Source: an uncultured Candidatus Melainabacteria bacterium
GTDB taxonomy: Bacteria; Cyanobacteriota; Vampirovibrionia; Gastranaerophilales; Gastranaerophilaceae
DNA length: 9,769 nucleotides
Assembly (NCBI GenBank): GCA_934692295.1
Contig: CAKUTL010000054.1
Span: 1 to 9,769, forward strand
Reading direction: 5' to 3'
Below the pieces are notes generated by a model. That model was not told the DNA's origin. It saw nothing but the letters and a program-made list of their open reading frames with translations, and searched no databases. The position numbers and the translations under genes were made by a program. Shown piece after piece: positions 4,855-9,769 of this stretch (position 1 is its first letter; every line of letters starts with the position of its first letter).

Positions 4855-5544
4855 ATGGCAATTGTATTTAGACAACAGAATAAAGAAGAAAATTCAGGAA
4901 ATATTTTCTGGGCAACTATGGCTGACCTGTTATTAGGGTTGGCGGTAATTTTTATTACGTTGTTTGTTCTTGCAATGACTGGATTTTCACAACAAACAGT
5001 TCAACAGCAACAAGTTCAGATGAATGTATCTGAAAAAATTAGTGAAGGAATGAAAAAATCTGATATTGATGCTGATGTTGATAAAATGACAGGTGATTTA
5101 AAAATTTCTGATGGTGAACTTTTTGCTCTTAATAGTTCTGAACTTACTCCAGAGGGCAAGAAACTATTAGATAGACTTGCTCCAATATATATAAATACAA
5201 TTTTTGCAGATAAAGAACTTGCAGAACAAATTGATAATATTGTTATTCAAGGACATACTGATTCTCAAACATTTGCAGGTGTCAGGTCTAAAGATGAACA
5301 ATTTATGCGGAATATGGATTTGAGTTTGCGAAGAGCAAATGCGGTTGCTGAATACATATTTAGAACAAAATACGACAGAAAGTATGCTGATGAGTTCAGA
5401 AAGAAACTTGTTGTTGAAGGAAAAAGTTTTAATGAACCTGTTTTAGTGAATGGAAAAGAAGATTTTGCTAAAAGCAGACGTGTAGAGTTAAAGATAAAAG
5501 TAAAGAGCTGGGACGTTTCAAAAGCGTTAGGATTGCGGAAGTAG
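4855..5544 (+). CDS. MotB/OmpA-family stator partner, ZorB-like
   Basis: This is the expected partner of the preceding channel subunit: a single N-terminal membrane helix carrying the ion-binding acid, followed by a peptidoglycan-binding OmpA-like domain. The short cytoplasmic N-terminus (1-18) leads into WATMADLLLGLAVIFITLFV (19-38). Asp24 in MADLLLG occupies the position of the ion-carrying Asp of MotB/ZorB. A Gln-rich linker (46-56) follows, then the OmpA-like domain: FALNSSELTPEGKKLL (90-105), GHTDS (133-137), LSLRRANAVAEYIF (156-169) and SRRVELKI (207-214). The conserved TD, RA..V and RRVE elements are all present, so peptidoglycan binding is likely. The 229-residue length is typical of ZorB. 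The ribosome binding site AAAGGT is at 4845-4850; the DUF711 gene begins 4 bp after the stop. Flagellar MotB is less likely because no flagellar gene is present. Confidence 0.75.
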   Translation: MAIVFRQQNKEENSGNIFWATMADLLLGLAVIFITLFVLAMTGFSQQTVQQQQVQMNVSEKISEGMKKSDIDADVDKMTGDLKISDGELFALNSSELTPEGKKLLDRLAPIYINTIFADKELAEQIDNIVIQGHTDSQTFAGVRSKDEQFMRNMDLSLRRANAVAEYIFRTKYDRKYADEFRKKLVVEGKSFNEPVLVNGKEDFAKSRRVELKIKVKSWDVSKALGLRK

Positions 5545-5548
5545 GAAA

Positions 5549-6910
5549 ATGATAGACGAACAAAATATTTTAGAAACAATTAACATGATTAAACTGTACA
5601 ATCTTGATATTAGAACTGTTACATTAGCTTTGAGTTTGAGAGATTGTATTTCGGAAGATATAGATAAACTTTGTGATAATATCTATAACAAAATTAAAAA
5701 ATATGCTAAAAATCTTGTGGCATATGCAGATGAATTGGCGGATGAATATTCTATTCCAATTATTAATAAAAGAATTGCAGTAACACCGATTTCTTTCATT
5801 GGTGAGGCTTGTAAAAATCCTGATTATGTTAGAATTGCACAAGTTTTAGATAAGGCAGCCAAAGAAGTTGGGGTAAATTTCGTTGGCGGATTTTCTGCTC
5901 TTGTAGAAAAAGGTTGTACAAAGGGTGATAATCTTCTGATTGAAAGTATTCCGGAAGCATTAGCTAAAACCGAAAGGGTTTGTTCATCAGTAAATTTGGC
6001 ATCTTCAAAAGCCGGTATAAATATGGATGCTGTTTTAAAAATGTCAGAAATTATCAAAAAATCAGCAGAATTAACAAAGGACCAAGATAGCATTGGTGCC
6101 GCAAAACTTGTTGTATTTTGTAATGTTCCTGGGGATAATCCATTTATGGCAGGAGCTTTTTGTGGAATGGGTGAACCTGAATGTGCTTTGAATGTCGGGG
6201 TTTCCGGTCCTGGAGTTGTAAGAGCCGCAGTAGAAGCATTGCCTGAAGGTGCAGATATGAGTGAATTAGCGAACAAAATTAAAGAAATTGCATATAAAAT
6301 CACTTCAACAGGGGAACTTGTAGGGCGAAAATTGGCAAAAAGATTAGATATTCCATTTGGGGTAATTGACTTATCTTTAGCTCCAACTCCTGCCCCAGGT
6401 GATAGTGTTGCCGGAATTTTCCAAGCTATGGGACTTGAACATGCTGGAGCTCATGGTACAACAGCAGCTCTTGCAATGTTGAATGATGCTGTTAAAAAAG
6501 GCGGAATTATGGCAAGTTCTCACGTTGGTGGTTTGTCAGGTGCATTTATTCCTGTTTCTGAAGATGCCGGAATGATTGAGGCGGCTGAAAAGGGTTATTT
6601 GACTTTCAATAAACTTGAGGCAATGACTTCTGTTTGTTCTGTTGGACTTGATATGATTGCAATTCCTGGAGATACCCCATCAAGTACAATTGCCGGCATG
6701 ATTGCTGATGAAATGGCAATTGGAATGATAAATAAAAAAACTACAGCAGTTAGGGTAATTCCTGCTGCGGGTAAAAAAGTTGGAGATTATATTTCATATG
6801 GTGGATTGTTGGGAGAAGCTCCAATTATGCCTGTAAATGAACTTTCTTCAGCTAAGTTCGTTAATAGAGGTGGGCGAATTCCTGCTCCTATTCATAGTTT
6901 AAATAATTAA
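5549..6910 (+). CDS. PFL-family protein, DUF711 / UPF0210
   Basis: This conserved family occurs in many Firmicutes, archaea and other anaerobes. Its biochemical role is unsettled; a structure-based link to formate-lyase-like folds gave it the PFL name. The 453-residue length is standard. Conserved stretches include IRTVTLALSLRDCIS (21-35), RIAVTPISFIG (75-85), FVGGFSALVEKGCTKGD (111-127), CNVPGDNPFMAGAFCGMGEP (191-210), NVGVSGPGVVRAAVE (215-229), IDLSLAPTPAPGDSVAGI (273-290) and SVCSVGLDMIAIPGDTPSST (361-380). Cys32, Cys123, Cys191 and Cys205 lie in or beside these conserved stretches and are candidate functional residues. The gene usually sits beside a small ACT-domain protein (UPF0237); none is next to it here. 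It begins 4 bp after the MotB-like stop, so it is very likely translated together with the stator pair. No signal peptide or membrane helix is evident, so it is probably cytoplasmic. Confidence 0.88.
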   Translation: MIDEQNILETINMIKLYNLDIRTVTLALSLRDCISEDIDKLCDNIYNKIKKYAKNLVAYADELADEYSIPIINKRIAVTPISFIGEACKNPDYVRIAQVLDKAAKEVGVNFVGGFSALVEKGCTKGDNLLIESIPEALAKTERVCSSVNLASSKAGINMDAVLKMSEIIKKSAELTKDQDSIGAAKLVVFCNVPGDNPFMAGAFCGMGEPECALNVGVSGPGVVRAAVEALPEGADMSELANKIKEIAYKITSTGELVGRKLAKRLDIPFGVIDLSLAPTPAPGDSVAGIFQAMGLEHAGAHGTTAALAMLNDAVKKGGIMASSHVGGLSGAFIPVSEDAGMIEAAEKGYLTFNKLEAMTSVCSVGLDMIAIPGDTPSSTIAGMIADEMAIGMINKKTTAVRVIPAAGKKVGDYISYGGLLGEAPIMPVNELSSAKFVNRGGRIPAPIHSLNN

Positions 6911-6927
6911 TTAAGGATGAAATATAA

Positions 6928-7452
6928 ATGGCAACAACTCGTTCTATATCAAAATTTGATAATAGTTTAACTGAATTTTTAATAAATGTAATGTCCGATA
7001 AGTATGGAGATACAAAATCTTATGCTTATCGATATAACAATTTAAAAGTTTTCATGGATTATAAGCGTTGTAGGGATCCTCATTTCTTTGTAAGTATTGG
7101 AATTTCGGAGGCTTGTTTTTCTATTACTGATGGAAAGAAACTTGATGGCGGACTTGGCACAGAAGATGCTTATGTGAAAAGATGGAGCGAAAGAGTAAAT
7201 ATTAATAGTGAATTGAAAGCTCATTGGAATATTATTCGAGAAGCTATTGCCGCTGAACAAGAAGATGATTCAACTAAAAAATCTTCTGCTTCTATTCGTT
7301 TAAGACGCTCAGAATCTTCAAATCAGGATTTAAACGTTGATATGACCGGTACCGGTATTGATAAAGCAAAACGTGAAAAACAGCAAAAAAGATTATTAAA
7401 AATGAAAGGTAATATACTTGATTCTCGCAAAAATAGTGGTAACATAAAGTAA
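6928..7452 (+). CDS. Uncharacterised protein, paralog 1 of a two-gene family
   Basis: I do not recognise this 174-residue protein. It shares a block of about 75 residues with the next gene: YNNLK..MD at 36-44, then PH at 51-52, V.IGISEA.F.I..G at 55-69, DGGLG at 73-77, YV..W at 82-86, and a Glu-rich helix ending at about 113. From the conserved PH onward I count about 29 identities in 63 ungapped positions with its neighbour. The pattern suggests a compact alpha/beta domain. The remaining C-terminus (about 114-174) is hydrophilic and basic (RLRRSE, KAKREKQQKRLLKMK) and probably disordered or nucleic-acid or partner binding. No membrane segment or signal peptide is seen. A good ribosome binding site AAGGATGA (6913-6920) supports the start, 17 bp after the DUF711 gene, so it should be co-expressed with the stator-like pair. 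Confidence 0.8.
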   Translation: MATTRSISKFDNSLTEFLINVMSDKYGDTKSYAYRYNNLKVFMDYKRCRDPHFFVSIGISEACFSITDGKKLDGGLGTEDAYVKRWSERVNINSELKAHWNIIREAIAAEQEDDSTKKSSASIRLRRSESSNQDLNVDMTGTGIDKAKREKQQKRLLKMKGNILDSRKNSGNIK

Positions 7453-7459
7453 AAAAACT

Positions 7460-7465
7460 AGGAGG
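7460..7465 (+). promoter_or_regulatory. Consensus Shine-Dalgarno of paralog 2
   Basis: AGGAGG lies 5 nt before the ATG at 7471. It is the strongest ribosome binding site of the five-gene unit, suggesting that the last gene is translated at a higher rate than its upstream neighbours. Confidence 0.7.
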
Positions 7466-7470
7466 TTAAG

Positions 7471-8067
7471 ATGAAAACACTTCATGAATTAGCCATAAAA
7501 TTACAAGAATCAATTATTAAACAACAAGAGGATTCACACAACTCTGCCAATTTAAACGTAACTAAGTATAATAATTTAAAAATCAAAATGGATACAAGGT
7601 ACTCTTATCCGCATGCTATTGTCTGTATCGGAATTTCTGAAGCGGTGTTTAATATTGCAGAAGGGACTAAGACAGATGGCGGGCTTGGTCCGGATGAAAA
7701 GTATGTTAGAAAATGGATTGCGAACAGTACTGTAATTTCAGATTTGAAAGAAATATGGATTTCTTTAGGTGAACTTGTTAAGGCTGAGGAGCAAGACAAG
7801 GCTATTTCGCAAGAAGGTGAAGCGGATGAAGTAAAGCGTGAAGCCCCTAAGAAGAAAAAGAAATTTAGAAATCTTCTTGATATGGCAATGCCGGTGGATG
7901 GAATTCCTATTGAAGGCGAGGATATTGAAGAAGATGATTCAGATTATGATGTTGAGGCAGATGTTGAAGAAGGATCTGAAGAGAATAAGGTTTGTACTGA
8001 AACCGTTGATGAGATAAAAAAAGATTTGAAATCGTACTTAAAGTCGATGTATCGATTAGGTAAATAA
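7471..8067 (+). CDS. Uncharacterised protein, paralog 2 of a two-gene family
   Basis: I do not recognise this 198-residue protein. It repeats the domain of the preceding gene: YNNLK..MD at 33-41, PH at 47-48, V.IGISEA.F.IAEG at 51-65, DGGLG at 69-73, YVRKW at 78-82, and a Glu-rich helix to about 109. The linker between MD and PH is one residue shorter than in paralog 1. Its tail differs: a lysine run (KREAPKKKKKF, 122-132) is followed by a very acidic segment (about 148-172, EDIEEDDSDYDVEAD) and a short terminal helix, KKDLKSYLKSMYRLGK. It looks soluble, with no signal peptide. The start is fixed by the strong ribosome binding site at 7460-7465. It is the last gene of the unit, and its stop is 10 bp from that of the convergent uvrC. 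A tandem duplication with diverged tails is the simplest origin. Confidence 0.8.
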   Translation: MKTLHELAIKLQESIIKQQEDSHNSANLNVTKYNNLKIKMDTRYSYPHAIVCIGISEAVFNIAEGTKTDGGLGPDEKYVRKWIANSTVISDLKEIWISLGELVKAEEQDKAISQEGEADEVKREAPKKKKKFRNLLDMAMPVDGIPIEGEDIEEDDSDYDVEADVEEGSEENKVCTETVDEIKKDLKSYLKSMYRLGK

Positions 8068-8074
8068 ACCTAAT
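8055..8074. terminator. Possible bidirectional terminator hairpin between convergent genes
   Basis: ATTAGGT (8055-8061) and ACCTAAT (8068-8074) form a perfect 7-bp stem around a 6-nt loop, spanning the stop codon of the plus-strand gene and lying just beyond the uvrC stop. Short runs rich in T follow in either direction, but no clean U-tract. The stem is weak (2 G-C pairs). Its position between convergent genes is the main support. Confidence 0.4.
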
Positions 8075-8077
8075 AAT

Positions 8078-9757
8078 TTATTCATCAATTCTTCCATTTT
8101 CTTTAATTTCAGTTTTTGACCGCAATTTTCGGTGATAGGTTATTGCAAATCTATGAGCTTCATCTCTTATTCTTTGAATAAGGAATAAGGCACTAGATTC
8201 TCGAGGGAGAAGAATAGATTGAGATTGGTTTGGTAGAAAAACTTCTTCTTGTCTTTTTGCAAGGCTGACAAAATCAATTCCTTTTACGCCGAGTTCTTTT
8301 ACAATTTGCATAACGCTAGATAGTTGTCCTTTACCTCCATCAATGATGATTAAATCTGGTTTGTCCCAGCCTTTATCTCCAAGGTGAACAAGTCGCCTTG
8401 TAAGAACTTCTTTCATTGATAAAAAGTCGTCTGGTTTGCCTTCAGTTGATTTAATTTTAAACTTTTTGTATTCAGATTTTTTACTCAATCCGTTGATAAA
8501 TGTTACCATTGAGGCAACAGTATTTGTTCCTTGGATGTGTGAAATATCATAGCATTCCATTCGATGTGGAAAATTATTTAGATGTAGTTTTTCTTTTAGG
8601 TACGAACCAATATTGTTAAAATCTTCATTGATTTTAGACATTTTGGATAATTTTGCGTTATCAATTACTACTCGGCAATTTTTATCTGCAAGAGTTTGGA
8701 GTTCTTTTCCTTGGGTAGATTTTCCGTAACTAATTTTAACTTTTTTACCAGAAATTATTTTTAACCATTCTTCATATAATGCTTTGTCTCCAACGGCTTC
8801 AAGCTCATTAGATACAATTTTGTCGGGGAACTCTAAGGATAAAGTGTTGTAGTATTCCTTGAAAAATGTTGCAAAAAATTCTGTTTTATCTTCATCTTCA
8901 ACTTCATAGGTAAAGTCTTTTTTATCGATTAAGCGTCCTTCCCTAATCATCATAATAACGATAGCGAGAATTCCGTCCTCGTGAATTAAAGAAATAATGT
9001 CCTCGTTAAGTTTGGTGTTTTCATAAACTACTTTTTGTTTTTCCAGTGTTTTTTGGAGGTCGAAATAGCTATCACGAAGTCGAGCGGCTTTTTCGAATTG
9101 TTCTGAGTCAGAATATTTTTGGATTTGTTCCATCAGTTGTTTCATTAACTCTGTTTGTTTCCCAGATAAAAATAGTTCTGCTTGATGGACAATTGCTTTA
9201 TATTCTTCACTTGTTACAAGGTTTTGGCAAGGTGCAAGACATTTCCCAATGTGATAATATAGGCAAGGTCTTGATGAAAATTTTGGTGTTTTGCATTGCC
9301 TTAGTGGAAATATTTTTTTCAAAAAATCTAGAGTTGAGTGCATTGCACGAATATTTGTATAAGGTCCATAATATTTACCTTTTTCGGGGTTCATGTTCCG
9401 TTTTCTAACTATTGATATTTTTGGAAAATCTTCATTCGTAATTAAAAAATAAGGATATTTTTTGTCATCTTTCAATAAAATATTGTATTTAGGTTTATGT
9501 TTTTTGATTAAATGACTTTCTAAGATAAGGGCTTCGACTTCTGTATTTGTAATGATGTATTCCATGTGGTCGATTTGAGAAACTAAAATATTAACCTTAA
9601 CGCTATCGTGATGTTTTCTGTTGAAATATGACATAACACGACGTTTAAGAATTTTAGCTTTTCCAACGTAGATAATTTCGTTATCTGAATTGTAGTAAAT
9701 ATAACAACCAGGAAGCGATGGCAGAAGTTTTAAAGTTTCTTTCAATTTGTCATTCAT
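8078..9757 (-). CDS. uvrC: Excinuclease ABC subunit C lacking the C-terminal helix-hairpin-helix domain
   Basis: UvrC makes both incisions around bulky DNA lesions after UvrAB loading. The 559-residue protein shows the GIY-YIG nuclease domain for the 3' cut (PGCYIYY at 16-22, IIYVGKAKILKRRVMSYF at 28-45, with the catalytic Glu near 80 in EALILESHLIKK). The Fe-S-type cysteine cluster C155, C165, C173, C177 follows. Next come the UVR motif for UvrB contact (EQFEKAARLRDSYFDLQKTL, 219-238) and the RNase H-like 5'-incision domain with YDISHIQG (D404), KPDDF (D443/444), IIDGGKGQL (D473) and RDEAHRFA (H536). Only 23 residues follow H536, whereas E. coli UvrC has about 70 there, forming the tandem HhH domain. 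I see no HhH sequence in any frame just downstream. The ATG at 9757 fits; its ribosome binding site would lie at the window edge and is not evident. Confidence 0.93.
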   Translation of the reverse strand: MNDKLKETLKLLPSLPGCYIYYNSDNEIIYVGKAKILKRRVMSYFNRKHHDSVKVNILVSQIDHMEYIITNTEVEALILESHLIKKHKPKYNILLKDDKKYPYFLITNEDFPKISIVRKRNMNPEKGKYYGPYTNIRAMHSTLDFLKKIFPLRQCKTPKFSSRPCLYYHIGKCLAPCQNLVTSEEYKAIVHQAELFLSGKQTELMKQLMEQIQKYSDSEQFEKAARLRDSYFDLQKTLEKQKVVYENTKLNEDIISLIHEDGILAIVIMMIREGRLIDKKDFTYEVEDEDKTEFFATFFKEYYNTLSLEFPDKIVSNELEAVGDKALYEEWLKIISGKKVKISYGKSTQGKELQTLADKNCRVVIDNAKLSKMSKINEDFNNIGSYLKEKLHLNNFPHRMECYDISHIQGTNTVASMVTFINGLSKKSEYKKFKIKSTEGKPDDFLSMKEVLTRRLVHLGDKGWDKPDLIIIDGGKGQLSSVMQIVKELGVKGIDFVSLAKRQEEVFLPNQSQSILLPRESSALFLIQRIRDEAHRFAITYHRKLRSKTEIKENGRIDE

Positions 9758-9769
9758 AATTAAATTATA

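Noticed and set aside
3936..5544. A complete Zorya anti-phage system
   Set aside because: Only ZorA- and ZorB-like genes are present. No ZorC, the helicase/nuclease ZorD or the HNH protein ZorE is visible, and the next genes are unrelated to them. The pair is therefore described as ZorAB-like only.
8040..8100. A frameshift hiding the uvrC helix-hairpin-helix domain
   Set aside because: Reading the other frames beyond the stop gave no IPGIG-like or other HhH sequence, and the DNA there codes for the convergent gene.

Overview
The window comes from an AT-rich bacterial chromosome. It has a ribosomal-protein block on the minus strand (about 1-2430), two plus-strand transcription units (2669-3870 and 3936-8067), and a convergent minus-strand uvrC (8078-9757). 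Several core proteins look cyanobacteria-like: S4 carries RKKLSEYAI and ends VIEYYSK, L36 ends KHKQRQG, and RpoA begins with a QYGKFVIEPLERG stretch. With the low GC, this best fits a non-photosynthetic relative of Cyanobacteria (Gastranaerophilales/Melainabacteria type). A Clostridia-like firmicute is the alternative. The lineage is inferred from remembered sequence patterns, not from a search.

Left block, transcribed right to left: infA, rpmJ, rpsM, rpsK, rpsD, and the first 46 codons of rpoA. A good sigma70-type promoter lies just upstream of infA. The operon is ordinary in content, but its gaps are wide (71-172 bp, except infA-rpmJ at 46 bp). Three of the gaps hold clear multi-part hairpins and the rpsD-rpoA gap holds a small one. 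The 325-bp gap between infA and the first plus-strand gene holds the infA promoter and several AT-rich inverted repeats.

Middle: a RimI-type N-acetyltransferase overlaps a BioY biotin-transport component by 4 bp (ATGA). A strong new promoter (TTGCTC-17 bp-TACAAT) then starts a tight five-gene unit with gaps of 4-18 bp. It encodes a three-TM MotA/TolQ/ExbB-type channel subunit resembling ZorA, a MotB/OmpA-type partner resembling ZorB, a DUF711/UPF0210 (PFL family) protein, and two small paralogous proteins I do not recognise. Together these could be a proton-driven, peptidoglycan-anchored motor with an unknown cytoplasmic output. This is the most likely undescribed system in the window.

Right: uvrC (nucleotide excision repair nuclease) has its GIY-YIG domain, Cys cluster, UVR motif and RNase H-like catalytic residues. 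It ends about 23 residues after the catalytic His, so the usual C-terminal helix-hairpin-helix domain is absent. I found no tRNA, rRNA, CRISPR array, insertion sequence or prophage gene.
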